Assembly (NCBI GenBank): GCA_964638865.1
Contig: CAZXBG010000003.1
Location: forward strand, 1 to 64,000
DNA length: 64,000 nucleotides
DNA from: UBA7236 sp964638865
Lineage (GTDB): Bacteria; Bacteroidota; Bacteroidia; Chitinophagales; BACL12
Direction: 5' to 3'
Translations under genes and position numbers: made by a program
The notes under the pieces: model-generated
Database searches by the model: none
Seen by the model: the letters and a program-made list of their open reading frames with translations, nothing else
What the model was told of the DNA's origin: nothing
Shown here: one piece after another, positions 27,871 to 37,222 of the stretch
Layout: each line of letters begins with the position of its first letter
Numbering within the stretch: the stretch's first letter is position 1

Positions 27871-28749
27871 ATGTTCCAACACAACTATAAAAATCCAATT
27901 ATTGTTGCAGAGATCGGTTGCAATCACATGGGCAATTTTGAGATCGCAAAAGAATTAATTAAACTGGCAAAAGACAGCGGTGCGGATTTTGCAAAATTTC
28001 AAAAAAGAAATCCGAAGGAATTATTGGGAGAAGAACAATTTAATGCCCCTCATCCGGAACCCTGGCAGAGTTATGGAGAAAGTTATGGCAAACACAGAGA
28101 ATTTCTTGAATTTACAATAGAACAACACGCCGAATTGAAAAGGTTTTCAGAAGAAATTGGAATTCAATATGCAGTTTCTGTTTGGGATGTAACCAGCGCG
28201 CAACAAGTGATCGGATTAAATCCCCAATTTATTAAAGTTCCTTCAGCATGCAATAATAATTATGCATTATTGCAATTAATTCGCGATAATTATAAGGGAG
28301 ATGTTCATATATCTGTGGGAATGACAACTACCTCAGAAGTGGAAAAAATAATCCGTTTTTTTGAAGAAAAAGATCAGGCCAAAAACAGAATTGTATTATA
28401 CAGTTGCACAAGCGGATATCCTATCGCATTTAAAGAAATTTGTTTATTGGAAATTAATAAGATCTACGAAAACTTTGGTTCTAAAATAAAAGAAGTGGGT
28501 TTTAGCGGTCATCACCTCGGTATAGCTGCAGACATAGCTGCATATACACTTGGAGCAAACTGGATTGAAAGACATTTTACAAAAGACAGAACATGGAAAG
28601 GAACAGATCATGCAGCAAGTCTGGAAGTTCCGGGATTACAAAAATTAGGGCGTGACCTGCATCATATTTATGAAGCACTTCAGTATAAAGAAAAGGAAAT
28701 TTTATCGGTGGAAGAAGTACAGAGAAAAAAATTAAAAAATATTCTATAA
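27871..28749 (+). CDS. NeuB-family nonulosonic/sialic acid synthase-like protein lacking SAF domain
   Basis: A 292-aa TIM-barrel enzyme of the NeuB family, which condenses phosphoenolpyruvate with a six-carbon sugar to a nine-carbon 2-keto acid. Family segments are IVAEIGCNHMGNFEIAKELI, GADFAKFQKRNPKEL, the RFSEEIGIQYAVSVWD strand, IKVPSACNNNYALL, ISVGMTTTSEVEKI, YSCTSGYPI, VGFSGHHLGIAADIAA and IERHFTKDRTWKGTDHAAS. Standard NeuB is ~340-350 aa with a C-terminal SAF (antifreeze-like) domain; here the chain ends after the barrel. One bp separates it from the CMP-sugar synthetase gene, so the product is almost certainly CMP-activated. The exact acid (KDN, Neu5Ac-like or other) cannot be fixed. 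Confidence 0.8.
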   Translation: MFQHNYKNPIIVAEIGCNHMGNFEIAKELIKLAKDSGADFAKFQKRNPKELLGEEQFNAPHPEPWQSYGESYGKHREFLEFTIEQHAELKRFSEEIGIQYAVSVWDVTSAQQVIGLNPQFIKVPSACNNNYALLQLIRDNYKGDVHISVGMTTTSEVEKIIRFFEEKDQAKNRIVLYSCTSGYPIAFKEICLLEINKIYENFGSKIKEVGFSGHHLGIAADIAAYTLGANWIERHFTKDRTWKGTDHAASLEVPGLQKLGRDLHHIYEALQYKEKEILSVEEVQRKKLKNIL

Positions 28750-28750
28750 C

Positions 28751-29479
28751 ATGAAAATCCTTGCAATTATCCCTGCTCGTGGAGGAAGTAAAGGACTTCC
28801 CGGAAAAAATATTAAACCGCTTTTGCAACATCCATTGCTTTCCTATAGTATTTTGGCTGCACAACAAAGTAAATTGATTAACAGAATAATTGTGAATACT
28901 GATAGTGAGGATATATCAAACATTGCAAAACAATATGGCGCGGAAGTTCCTTTTTTACGTCCAGCCGCATTAGCGCAAGATAATTCCACAGATCTTGATG
29001 TTTTTGTTCATCAATTACAATGGTTGAAAGAAAATGAAAATTATATTCCTGATCTTATCGTTCAGCTTCGTCCTACTTCACCTGTGCGTTTTGAAAATTG
29101 GATAGATGATGCTATTGAAAAATTAATTGCAAGTGATGCCGATTCCATTCGCGTAGTAACAGAATCACCACTTACTCCCTTTAAAATGTGGTTGATTAAT
29201 AACAATAATGATGGAGCGCTGGAACCATTGGTAACATTAAAAAATATACCTGAACCGTACAACCAGCCCCGTCAGAGTTTACCAGTTGTTTACTGGCAAA
29301 TAGGCACTTTAGATGTGATTAAAACAAATACTATTTCGGAAGGTGGATCAATGAGTGGAAATAAAATTCTTTCCTATCCGGTGGATAAAAAATATGCAAT
29401 AGACATTGATGATGTTGCAAGTTTCTATAAAGCGGAGGAATTGATCCAATATAATGATTGTATTAAATTTGATGAATAA
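28751..29479 (+). CDS. Acylneuraminate cytidylyltransferase (CMP-nonulosonate synthetase)
   Basis: Activates a nonulosonic acid with CTP to the CMP-sugar donor. The 242-aa protein starts with the CTP-binding signature IIPARGGSKGLPGKNI and contains LRPTSPVR, DSIRVVTES and the late IDIDDVASF segment with metal-binding aspartates. It is close to NeuA/PtmB-type synthetases in length, whereas KdsB-type enzymes differ in the N-terminal motif. Together with the preceding NeuB-like synthase and the KdsC-like phosphatase at 32.1 kb, it forms a plausible three-step acid-sugar pathway. Confidence 0.88.
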   Translation: MKILAIIPARGGSKGLPGKNIKPLLQHPLLSYSILAAQQSKLINRIIVNTDSEDISNIAKQYGAEVPFLRPAALAQDNSTDLDVFVHQLQWLKENENYIPDLIVQLRPTSPVRFENWIDDAIEKLIASDADSIRVVTESPLTPFKMWLINNNNDGALEPLVTLKNIPEPYNQPRQSLPVVYWQIGTLDVIKTNTISEGGSMSGNKILSYPVDKKYAIDIDDVASFYKAEELIQYNDCIKFDE

Positions 29480-30452
29480 AAATACTCCCATTTTAATTTT
29501 CGGAGCAGGATCGATAGGCGAACGGCATATCCGCAATTTATGGACATTGGGATATTGTAATTTATTATTGTATCGTCAACGCAATTTACCTTTCCGCGAT
29601 ATAGGCGAAGCTGAGGTGCAGGTTTTTTTAGATCTTAATGAAACAAAATCTCTAAACCCGGAAGTTGCATTTATTTGCACGCCAACTGCTCAACACCTGG
29701 AACAAACAATATATTGTGTAGAAAACAAAATGCACGTGTTTGTAGAAAAACCACTTTCGCATACCTTAGAAAATATGGACCATCTAAAATCAATTGTAGC
29801 TAATTCCAATAAACTGTTACAGGTTGGATTTATGATGCGATTTCATCCCCATATACTTAAAGTTAAAAATTATATTCAGGAAAATATTTTTGGGGAATTA
29901 ATATCGTCAACATCTCATTGGGGAAGTTATTTACCCGACTGGCATCCCTGGGAAAATTATAAGGAATCTTATGCGGCTAAAAAAAATCTGGGTGGTGGAG
30001 TTGCCTTGACGCTATGCCACGATATTGATTTGGCGATTTGGCTCGCAATGCGACCAATTAAAAACTATGAAACTAACTTTTCTTATTCCGGTGAACTGGA
30101 TATCGAGACAGCATCAATTGCGGATATCGAAATTAATTTTGTGGATGGTGTAAACTCAAGAATACATTTAAATTATCTTGCCAATCCTCCAATAAGAAAA
30201 TATCATTGGGAATTTGAGCATGTTTTCATTGATTTTAATTATTTTGATAATTTATTGATCATCAGCTCAAAGAACGACCCTTTTGAAAACCAGGAGTATA
30301 AAATAGAAGCCTTTGATAGAAACCAATTGTTTTTAGCTGAGGTAACCGATTTTTTTTATAAGATTGAAAATATTTCCAACCCAGTTCAACATTCCTTAAA
30401 TTCAATACGCGAATCTGAATTATTAATATCTATTTGTAATGGCGACAATTAA
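29472..30452 (+). CDS. Gfo/Idh/MocA-family sugar oxidoreductase
   Basis: NAD(P)-dependent dehydrogenase (326 aa) probably acting on a nucleotide- or acid-sugar. The N-terminal Rossmann fold shows ILIFGAGSIGERHIRNL, followed by the family motif VFVEKPLSHTLENMD (EKP) and, mid-protein, GGGVALTLCHDIDLAIWL, where the conserved His acts in catalysis. Start ATG 29472 overlaps the synthetase stop by 8 bp; an in-frame ATG at 29454 is less likely. Position inside the NeuB/NeuA/SDR group suggests a step that modifies the acid sugar or its precursor. Confidence 0.85.
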   Translation: MNKNTPILIFGAGSIGERHIRNLWTLGYCNLLLYRQRNLPFRDIGEAEVQVFLDLNETKSLNPEVAFICTPTAQHLEQTIYCVENKMHVFVEKPLSHTLENMDHLKSIVANSNKLLQVGFMMRFHPHILKVKNYIQENIFGELISSTSHWGSYLPDWHPWENYKESYAAKKNLGGGVALTLCHDIDLAIWLAMRPIKNYETNFSYSGELDIETASIADIEINFVDGVNSRIHLNYLANPPIRKYHWEFEHVFIDFNYFDNLLIISSKNDPFENQEYKIEAFDRNQLFLAEVTDFFYKIENISNPVQHSLNSIRESELLISICNGDN

Positions 30453-31281
30453 TTTTACTTGTATAGTCTGCGGCAATGACAAATATAGTATTCCTTATTC
30501 TGAAAAATTTAATGTGCTAGAGTGCACTAAATGTAAATTCGGCATAATTGACCCAATTCCGGTAAATGATGTACTTGTAAACTTATACAATACTGAATCG
30601 TATTTTAATACCCACATGCAACAGGAATATGAAGCTTTAAACGAACAGGAATTAACAGAATCCGTAAATAAACAGGGTACTTTTCACTTCCAATATTTAG
30701 ATAAAATACTTAAACAAAATTCCTCCGTATTAGAAATTGGTCCGGGATATGGTTTGCAATTAAAATATTTATCTAATGCAGGTTATAAGGTTAAAGGAGT
30801 AGAGACATCTGAAAATGCTGTTTCGTTTATTAAAAATAAATTGGGTTTGAAGGTTGAGCGATCAAGTTTGGAAGATTACGAGGACAAAACCAAATACGAT
30901 ATTTTGATGCTGAACCATGTATTGGAACATTATAGAGATTTACATATTGCGATGCTCAAAATAACATCATTAATCAAAATCGGAGGACATATATATTTAA
31001 GAGTTCCAAACCATGATAGTTACGATAGGCGTAAAATGAAAAAGGAGTGGCCTGCATATCTTCCATTTCATATTTCCTACTTTTCAAAGAAAAGTCTTAA
31101 AATTCTTTTAACAAAATACAATTTTGAGCTCATATGTATGGAAGAATACGTTTCGGATACATTTTTACAAAAAATACCGAAATATTTTAAAAAATTTATT
31201 AAATATTTTATGTTCATTTTTGGAATATCGCCATATATAAATGGCAGAACTATTACTATAATAGCAAAATACAATGCATAA
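30439..31281 (+). CDS. Class I SAM-dependent methyltransferase with N-terminal zinc ribbon
   Basis: A 280-aa methyltransferase. Residues 8-35 carry two Cys pairs (CIVCGN and CTKCKFG) forming a zinc-ribbon-like module. SAM motif I is VLEIGPGYGLQLKYL (~95-109), with motif LMLNHVLEHYRD downstream, as in the Methyltransf_23 type group found in sugar clusters. It overlaps the Gfo/Idh stop by 14 bp and the SDR start by 8 bp, so the three are translationally coupled. Likely methylates a sugar; target not identifiable. Confidence 0.82.
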   Translation: MATINFTCIVCGNDKYSIPYSEKFNVLECTKCKFGIIDPIPVNDVLVNLYNTESYFNTHMQQEYEALNEQELTESVNKQGTFHFQYLDKILKQNSSVLEIGPGYGLQLKYLSNAGYKVKGVETSENAVSFIKNKLGLKVERSSLEDYEDKTKYDILMLNHVLEHYRDLHIAMLKITSLIKIGGHIYLRVPNHDSYDRRKMKKEWPAYLPFHISYFSKKSLKILLTKYNFELICMEEYVSDTFLQKIPKYFKKFIKYFMFIFGISPYINGRTITIIAKYNA

Positions 31282-32089
31282 TATTACAATTGAAAATAAG
31301 GTAATCTTAGTCACAGGAGCCTTCGGGCTAATAGGCAAAACAATATCAATAAATTTTTTACATCAAGGTGCAAAGGTGATATTGGCAGATAATAATTTTT
31401 CACAAACAGAGGCAATTTCTTCGGCTTTAAAAGAATTTGATCCGGAAAACTATTTAATAGTTGATTTGGACATTACAGAAGAAATAAGTTGTGAAAAGGT
31501 TATTGAAAAGTCAATTGCAAAATTTGGAAAGATTGATGTACTGATAAACAATGCAGCAATTGATGCCAAATTTGACAAAAGTAATATTTCGGAGGTCAAT
31601 CATTCCCGATTTGAAAATTACCCACTTGAACTTTTTAAAAAATCAGTTGATGTTAATATTACAGGCACTGTATTAATGACGCAAGTAATATGCAGACAAA
31701 TGCTCAAACAAGGATTTGGGAATATTATTAATGTTGCATCAACTTATTCACTAGTGGCGCCGAATCAGAAATTATATGATTTCGGTGATGGAACAATTCA
31801 ATATAAACCTGTTGATTATATTGTAACAAAATCATTTATACCAAATTTTACAAAATACCTTGCAACATTTTATGCACAGAATAATATTCGCTGCAATGCA
31901 ATAGTTCCTCACGGCATATTTAATGATCACGACGAAAAATTTTTGACAAATTTTTCCTCATTGTCGCCAATGGGCCGAATGGCTGATAAAAATGAAATGT
32001 CGGGACCTTTTACATTTCTCGCTTCCGATGCATCCAGTTACATGACAGGGTCTACGCTTGTGGTGGATGGGGGATGGACTGCCTGGTAA
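31274..32089 (+). CDS. Short-chain dehydrogenase/reductase (PtmA-like)
   Basis: A 271-aa SDR. The nucleotide-binding motif is ILVTGAFGLIGKTI, the structural motif is LINNAAID, the catalytic Ser is in NVASTYSLVAPN and the YxxxK pair in PVDYIVTKSFI; the C-terminal VVDGGWTAW is typical. The insert DFGDGTIQYKPVDY before the catalytic Tyr is also seen in the PtmA-type oxidoreductases of nonulosonic-acid (flagellin glycosylation) clusters, and the neighbours (NeuB-like, NeuA-like, Gfo/Idh) fit. Substrate not known. Confidence 0.82.
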   Translation: MHNITIENKVILVTGAFGLIGKTISINFLHQGAKVILADNNFSQTEAISSALKEFDPENYLIVDLDITEEISCEKVIEKSIAKFGKIDVLINNAAIDAKFDKSNISEVNHSRFENYPLELFKKSVDVNITGTVLMTQVICRQMLKQGFGNIINVASTYSLVAPNQKLYDFGDGTIQYKPVDYIVTKSFIPNFTKYLATFYAQNNIRCNAIVPHGIFNDHDEKFLTNFSSLSPMGRMADKNEMSGPFTFLASDASSYMTGSTLVVDGGWTAW

Positions 32090-32116
32090 AACAAACGTTC
32101 AATTAAAAATCTATTT

Positions 32117-32617
32117 ATGCAAAAAAAGATTAAACTTTTTTTATCGGATGTTGACGGAGTTTTGACCGACTCCGGGATGTATTACACAGAAAGTGGTGAT
32201 GAATTTAAAAAATTTAATACACATGATGGAATGGGTTTTAATCTTTTAAAAGCAGCCGGAATTAAAACAGGAATAATTACTACTGAAAAAACAAATATTG
32301 TTAATAATCGCGCAACAAAGTTGAAAATTGACTATGTGTATCAGGGTGTCGGCTTCGGAGGGAAACTGGAATCTGCGCGAGAAATTTGCAAACTCGAAAA
32401 TATAACAATGGAGGAAGTTGCCTATATTGGTGATGATATTAATTGTTTTGACTTGTTAAGTGAGGTTGGCTTAGCAGCTTGTCCTGCAAACGCTAACAAA
32501 AAAATAAAAGCCATCCCGGGCATAATTCACTTAAATAAATCCGGGGGAGATGGTGCAGTTCGGGAATTTATCGACGAATATATTTTAACCGGAGAACAGC
32601 ATGAAGAAGGTCAATAG
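32117..32617 (+). CDS. KdsC-like HAD phosphatase (nonulosonate/Kdo phosphate phosphatase)
   Basis: A small (166 aa) HAD phosphatase of the KdsC type, which forms tetramers and dephosphorylates sugar acid phosphates. The nucleophile motif is FLSDVDGVLTDSGMYY (DxDG), motif II TGIITTEKT, motif III Lys in KLKIDYVYQGV and the acidic motif YIGDDINCFDLL. With NeuB-like and NeuA-like neighbours, one option is the phosphatase step of a 9-phosphate pathway such as KDN (synthase - phosphatase - CMP transferase); it could instead serve Kdo-8-phosphate from kdsA. Overlaps the TylF-like gene by 17 bp. Confidence 0.85.
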   Translation: MQKKIKLFLSDVDGVLTDSGMYYTESGDEFKKFNTHDGMGFNLLKAAGIKTGIITTEKTNIVNNRATKLKIDYVYQGVGFGGKLESAREICKLENITMEEVAYIGDDINCFDLLSEVGLAACPANANKKIKAIPGIIHLNKSGGDGAVREFIDEYILTGEQHEEGQ

Positions 32618-33404
32618 TATTTTCTACCGATTAATTCAATTTGTTACAAAAAATTATTCTGTAACACAAAAGGAAAAATTTATTGCGGGAATGCTTTTTT
32701 TTATCTCGAAGAAGGACAATGCCGAAACAAAAAATAAACTCCGGTTATTACTTTACGATGAGAGGCTTAAACCTTATCCTGTAGTTGGGTACCAAGAGCG
32801 TTTGAGATATTATGGCTGGTTTGAAATGTTGTCCAATCTGCAAAAGGTGGAAGGAGATATTGTGGAAGCAGGAACTGGTTATGGCAATACATTGATCACT
32901 TTTTTGAGTGCAAATAACTATTTTAATTCTTCCAAAAAAATATATGCCTTTGATTCCTTTGAAGGATTTCCTATTCCACATTCAAATGATATTGGCAGCA
33001 AGGTGCAACCTAACGAAAAAATATTGGGATGGGATGATGCCTCTCCAGCATTGATAGAAGACAGTATTGTATTTCACACAGCTAAAAATGATCTCAAATT
33101 AAATGCTGCATCCATCATTTTCAGAAAAGGTTTTTTTAAAGATACCATGCCGCAGGGCTTACCGGAAAAGATTAGTCTGTTGCATGTAGATAACGATTTA
33201 TATGAGGGAGTATTGCAGGTGTTACATTCCAGTTTTAAAAGACTTCAACCTAATGCAGTTGTAATATTTGATGAGTATCACGATGAAAAATGGCCGGGAG
33301 TTAAAAAGGCAGTAGATGAATTTGCCGAAATATTTACACTTAAAATTCAATATTTTCCATCTTTGCTCCGCTTTGGGTTTATAAAAAGCGCAGAGACAAC
33401 TTAA
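32601..33404 (+). CDS. TylF/MycF-type O-methyltransferase
   Basis: A 267-aa SAM-dependent methyltransferase of the macrocin O-methyltransferase (TylF) family, which methylates sugar hydroxyls in a metal-dependent manner. Visible are the SAM loop VEAGTGYGNTLITFL, IYAFDSFEGFP, the DVDNDLYE-type metal segment (LLHVDNDLYEGV) and VIFDEYHDEKWPGVKKAVDEF. No signal peptide. It follows the phosphatase with a 17-bp overlap and precedes the flippase by 2 bp. It probably adds a methyl cap or decoration to the repeat unit. Confidence 0.85.
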   Translation: MKKVNSIFYRLIQFVTKNYSVTQKEKFIAGMLFFISKKDNAETKNKLRLLLYDERLKPYPVVGYQERLRYYGWFEMLSNLQKVEGDIVEAGTGYGNTLITFLSANNYFNSSKKIYAFDSFEGFPIPHSNDIGSKVQPNEKILGWDDASPALIEDSIVFHTAKNDLKLNAASIIFRKGFFKDTMPQGLPEKISLLHVDNDLYEGVLQVLHSSFKRLQPNAVVIFDEYHDEKWPGVKKAVDEFAEIFTLKIQYFPSLLRFGFIKSAETT

Positions 33405-33406
33405 AT

Positions 33407-34927
33407 ATGTCGATAACCAAAAACTTTATCAAAAATTTGGCGAGTAACTACTTTATTCTCTTTTTAAAGATCATTTATTCAATCTTATTCGTTCCCATAA
33501 TTTTAAATGTTTATGGCGAAGCACAATTTGGAATGTATATGCTGATATTCGGGCTAACATACACGATAGGTTTTTTTGATTTTGGCGCAGGCAAATCAGT
33601 TTTGAAATATGCAGCGGAATATAAAGCCGACAATGACCGAAATAAATTTCAGGAAGCGTTTTCCGTTAATATTTCACTTATACTCATTTCGTCGGTAGTT
33701 ATTTTTTTACTTATTATGCTTTTAAGTTTATGGGCAGGGCCCTTATTTAATATAGAAGCCGATCAACTTCAATTGGCGCGCACTGTTTTTATTGTTTCCG
33801 CATTGAACGGAGTGGTTTTGTTTCTCGATTATATTCCTTCCAATATTTTAACCGGTTTTAGTTATTTTCATAAACGCAATAAACTACAGTTGCTTCCTCT
33901 TGCCTTAAACATGGGTTTACTTTATATCGTAGCTGTTTTGTCAAAAATTACTTTGATCCAGTATTGTTTGCTAACAACGGGCATTAATCTGATATTTTTA
34001 ATAGGTGACATTATATTACTCAGATCAATCCCTGAAATGAGAGAGGTGAAATTTGCTTTACATTTTAAAAAAGATCTTTTATCCAATAAGTATACGAAGT
34101 TCTCCATAGTATTATTTGCTATTTCCGCAGTTGGCTTTTTAGGGATTCAATCAGACAGGATTATTCTCGCTTCCATCATAAACATTTCGGCAGTTACCAT
34201 TTACACCATTGTAACACGACCCTATTTTTTACTGAAAACGATCATGGGTAGCAGTTACAGTGTTATCCAACCTATACTGATCAAAACACAGCTTTTAGAT
34301 GAGGAACGTTTTTTTGGAATACTGGAAAGATTTACAAGAATTTCATTTATCATGATCTTCAGTGTTGTATTGATTTTCAGTATCTTTTTTGAAACAATTA
34401 TGCGTTTATGGTTGTCTACTGCTAATTACGATGAGTATACAATATGGGGTATTTTTGCATTGATCAATATTTGCATCCCGACGTTATATGGTGCCATATC
34501 ACGAACCTTACTATTAACCACAGGTTCAGGTAATTTATTAAAGTATAATTCTATTGCCATAACAATAAATTTTATCAGCAGCATCTTCCTTGTTTATTAT
34601 ATTGGATTTCAAGGCGTTATAATTGGTACTACAATACAGTTCATTTTTGAATTTTATGTGATCAATCTAATTTCTATTAAACATTTAAAATTTCCATTGA
34701 GAAGGATATTTTCCAAAGACTTTGTATTATATTCCCTATTACTGTTAGCCACTGCAGTAATATTTCGTTTGATTTTTGAAGGAATGGCTCCGTTAGTGAC
34801 AGGGCAGTTCATGTTACTGTTGAGCATGACTATTGTTGTTTTTGGAATACTCAACTACCTGTTTATTTCAAATACAGGATACGGCTTTCTGTTCAGGAGA
34901 TCATACTGGCAAAATATAAATTCGTGA
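33407..34927 (+). CDS. wzx: Polysaccharide repeat-unit flippase (Wzx-like)
   Basis: A 506-aa polytopic inner-membrane protein of the MOP/Wzx flippase type, with about 12-14 hydrophobic helices and an N-terminal NFIKNLASNYFILFLKIIYS start. The segment YGEAQFGMYMLIFGLTYTIGFFDFGAGKSV is typical of family members. It should move undecaprenyl-linked repeat units to the periplasmic face. Its stop overlaps the next ATG (TGATG). A Wzy-like polymerase lies 7 kb downstream, supporting a Wzx/Wzy-dependent pathway. Confidence 0.88.
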   Translation: MSITKNFIKNLASNYFILFLKIIYSILFVPIILNVYGEAQFGMYMLIFGLTYTIGFFDFGAGKSVLKYAAEYKADNDRNKFQEAFSVNISLILISSVVIFLLIMLLSLWAGPLFNIEADQLQLARTVFIVSALNGVVLFLDYIPSNILTGFSYFHKRNKLQLLPLALNMGLLYIVAVLSKITLIQYCLLTTGINLIFLIGDIILLRSIPEMREVKFALHFKKDLLSNKYTKFSIVLFAISAVGFLGIQSDRIILASIINISAVTIYTIVTRPYFLLKTIMGSSYSVIQPILIKTQLLDEERFFGILERFTRISFIMIFSVVLIFSIFFETIMRLWLSTANYDEYTIWGIFALINICIPTLYGAISRTLLLTTGSGNLLKYNSIAITINFISSIFLVYYIGFQGVIIGTTIQFIFEFYVINLISIKHLKFPLRRIFSKDFVLYSLLLLATAVIFRLIFEGMAPLVTGQFMLLLSMTIVVFGILNYLFISNTGYGFLFRRSYWQNINS

Positions 34928-36258
34928 TGGAACCTCAAACTATCAAAATTGGAATACTGGCACAATATCTCGGAACCCGAAATGATGTTCGATTACTTAT
35001 TAATGGTATAGCTCAGAAATCAGATGTCACCCTATACCTTAAAGAGGCAGATAAGATTTCAGAACAAAATCTCAATTCCAATATAAGATTTCAATATTTC
35101 AGCAACAAGTCAAATAAACTAAAACACTATTTTGTTTATGCCATCTATAAATTATTTGGCAAGATACCACGCAGCAGGAATAATTACTTTGTAACCGAAA
35201 ATTTTAAGATCGCGAATTCTGATTTTAAAGGTATTCACCGTTTTATTGAACGTTTTATTTTAAATTCTTCGAAATTTACTCCTAAGTTTATTAGTTACGA
35301 CAGCTTTTTAACAATGTTGGCTCCTCCAAAAGAGAATTCAATGAGTGAACAGCATGTTTTTCTTTGTATTACCCAGATCTATGATGATGCTCTTTTCCGG
35401 GTAATGATAGAAACCGGAAAAAAAGTATTTGTATATGTTTATAGCTGGGATCATGCCTGCAAAATGAAATGTTTTTCAAAAAATAAAAATGTTTTTTATT
35501 TAGTTTGGAGTAAAGAAATTCACGGTGATCTGGAACAACTACATGGCATAGCCTCCGAAAATATTATGGTTACAGGTGCAACACAATTTGTCTATTTACA
35601 TCAATATCTCAACGAAAATAAAATATCATCCCGCTCGGCTGCCAACAAAAAATATATTTATATACCAATGGCAACGGGCACAAAGAACCTTACTCCAGAG
35701 GAAGTGCAATTATATGGAGCAATTATTCAAAAAATTCGATCTCAAGGGATTGATGTAAAGATCATTATAAGGCCATACCCATTTCTTAAAAACTGGGATC
35801 TTTATGCTTCATTACTTAAATTACCTAACGTGGAAATTGAGAAGGATTACCGTGAAAATGCAAATACACAAAATGTATCTGAAGAAAATCTGCTGAAAAA
35901 ATATTCCATGCTTCAAAATGCGAGTTTAGTTATACATTGCGGTACAACACTTGGACTGGAAGGCTCTTATCTGGATGTTCCTGTGCTATTTGCAGATCTC
36001 AGCAAAACCATGCGCCTATCGCAACTCGATAAATTCGTGCATCAATTTCAGAATGATAAATATTTAAATCTAACTGCTTTTCCAAATGTTTTAAAATCAA
36101 TAGAAGATCTGGCAGTATTAGTATCAAAAGCATTAAAGGCTCCGGCTTCCTATTTACCATATAATATTCAGTGTAAAAAAGTTGCCGAAGTAAAGAGTTC
36201 AGGAGAAATAATCAAACGGTTTCTGGAAATAATGACTTCTGAAAATATTCATGTTTAA
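34927..36258 (+). CDS. Probable GT-B-fold surface carbohydrate biosynthesis protein
   Basis: A 443-aa cytosolic protein with no family I can name firmly. The C-terminal half contains HCGTTLGLEGSYLDVPVLF, which resembles the nucleotide-sugar-binding loop of GT-B enzymes and of CDP-glycerol glycerophosphotransferase-like or sialyltransferase-like proteins. The central part has KVFVYVYSWDHACKMKCF and KYIYIPMATGTKN. ATG 34927 (TGATG overlap with the flippase) is preferred to GTG 34924. In context it is probably a glycosyltransferase, possibly the one using the CMP-activated acid sugar, but this is inference. Confidence 0.6.
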   Translation: MEPQTIKIGILAQYLGTRNDVRLLINGIAQKSDVTLYLKEADKISEQNLNSNIRFQYFSNKSNKLKHYFVYAIYKLFGKIPRSRNNYFVTENFKIANSDFKGIHRFIERFILNSSKFTPKFISYDSFLTMLAPPKENSMSEQHVFLCITQIYDDALFRVMIETGKKVFVYVYSWDHACKMKCFSKNKNVFYLVWSKEIHGDLEQLHGIASENIMVTGATQFVYLHQYLNENKISSRSAANKKYIYIPMATGTKNLTPEEVQLYGAIIQKIRSQGIDVKIIIRPYPFLKNWDLYASLLKLPNVEIEKDYRENANTQNVSEENLLKKYSMLQNASLVIHCGTTLGLEGSYLDVPVLFADLSKTMRLSQLDKFVHQFQNDKYLNLTAFPNVLKSIEDLAVLVSKALKAPASYLPYNIQCKKVAEVKSSGEIIKRFLEIMTSENIHV

Positions 36259-36268
36259 CTAATTAAGG

Positions 36269-37216
36269 ATGCCATCCGTTTTAACGCCATTAGAGAACGA
36301 AAAAAATCTGATTAAAAGAATCAGAAATAAATTCCACCGTGAATTTATTCAAATTCCACAAAGAAGCAGATTGAGAAAACGATTCATCAATACATTACCT
36401 TTATATTCCACTTATCCTTCAAATAAATATTCTATCCATAGTTTATTATGCCACCGAGATGTAGAAATGGGTATTTGCTGTTTTAAGGCATTCAACTATT
36501 TTGCAGGAGGCAATTTTGAATTCATAGTACACGACGATGGATCATTAACGGATAGCGATATCCAATATATAAGAAACCAGGTGGTAGCGAAAATTCACAC
36601 CAAATCAGAATCCGACGAGATCGCATTTCAGACACTTCAACTATTTCCAAACATTTTAAAATACAGGAACAGTCATTTTCTTGCTTTAAAATTAATTGAT
36701 GTAATACTATTGGGATCCGGAACACGAATGGCCTACCTTGATTCGGATATATTGTTTTTCCAAAAACCTGAATTTTATTTGGAGACATTTATGACTCAGG
36801 AAAAAAGTAAAAATTATTTTAATAAAGATTTTTTTGATGCATATATCGATTCACCGGAGAACATTCAAAAAAATCTCGGTGTTTTTCCATTTCCCTTTAT
36901 CAATGCAGGACTATGGGTTTGCAATAAAGAAGATCTTGATCTGCACAAAATTGAAGAATGGTTAGCTACAGAATATTTGAAACCCTTTATAAATTTCTAT
37001 CGACTGGAGCAAACCCTTTTAAGTTTATTGGCGAGAGAAAGCGCTCATGGTGCAGATTATCTTCCGGAAGGTTATAATGTTGACCTGTTAAAACTTCCGC
37101 AGAATTGTATAGGAAAACATTACGTCGGAAAAATCCGTCATGGGTTTGAATTAGAGGGAATAAGATATCTTTTGCAAGCTGGTCATATAGTCCCTGATAT
37201 AGGAAAACACATATAA
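36269..37216 (+). CDS. Putative GT-A-fold glycosyltransferase
   Basis: A 315-aa protein. The segment MAYLDSDILFFQKPE contains a DxD-type metal/nucleotide motif typical of GT-A enzymes (GT8-like), and FPFINAGLWVCNKEDL resembles the acceptor-side loop of the same fold. The first ~65 residues, rich in Arg and Lys, may associate with membranes. Gene spacing of 10 and 6 bp to neighbours places it in the operon. Sugar specificity unknown. Confidence 0.65.
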   Translation: MPSVLTPLENEKNLIKRIRNKFHREFIQIPQRSRLRKRFINTLPLYSTYPSNKYSIHSLLCHRDVEMGICCFKAFNYFAGGNFEFIVHDDGSLTDSDIQYIRNQVVAKIHTKSESDEIAFQTLQLFPNILKYRNSHFLALKLIDVILLGSGTRMAYLDSDILFFQKPEFYLETFMTQEKSKNYFNKDFFDAYIDSPENIQKNLGVFPFPFINAGLWVCNKEDLDLHKIEEWLATEYLKPFINFYRLEQTLLSLLARESAHGADYLPEGYNVDLLKLPQNCIGKHYVGKIRHGFELEGIRYLLQAGHIVPDIGKHI

Positions 37217-37222
37217 TCTCTT

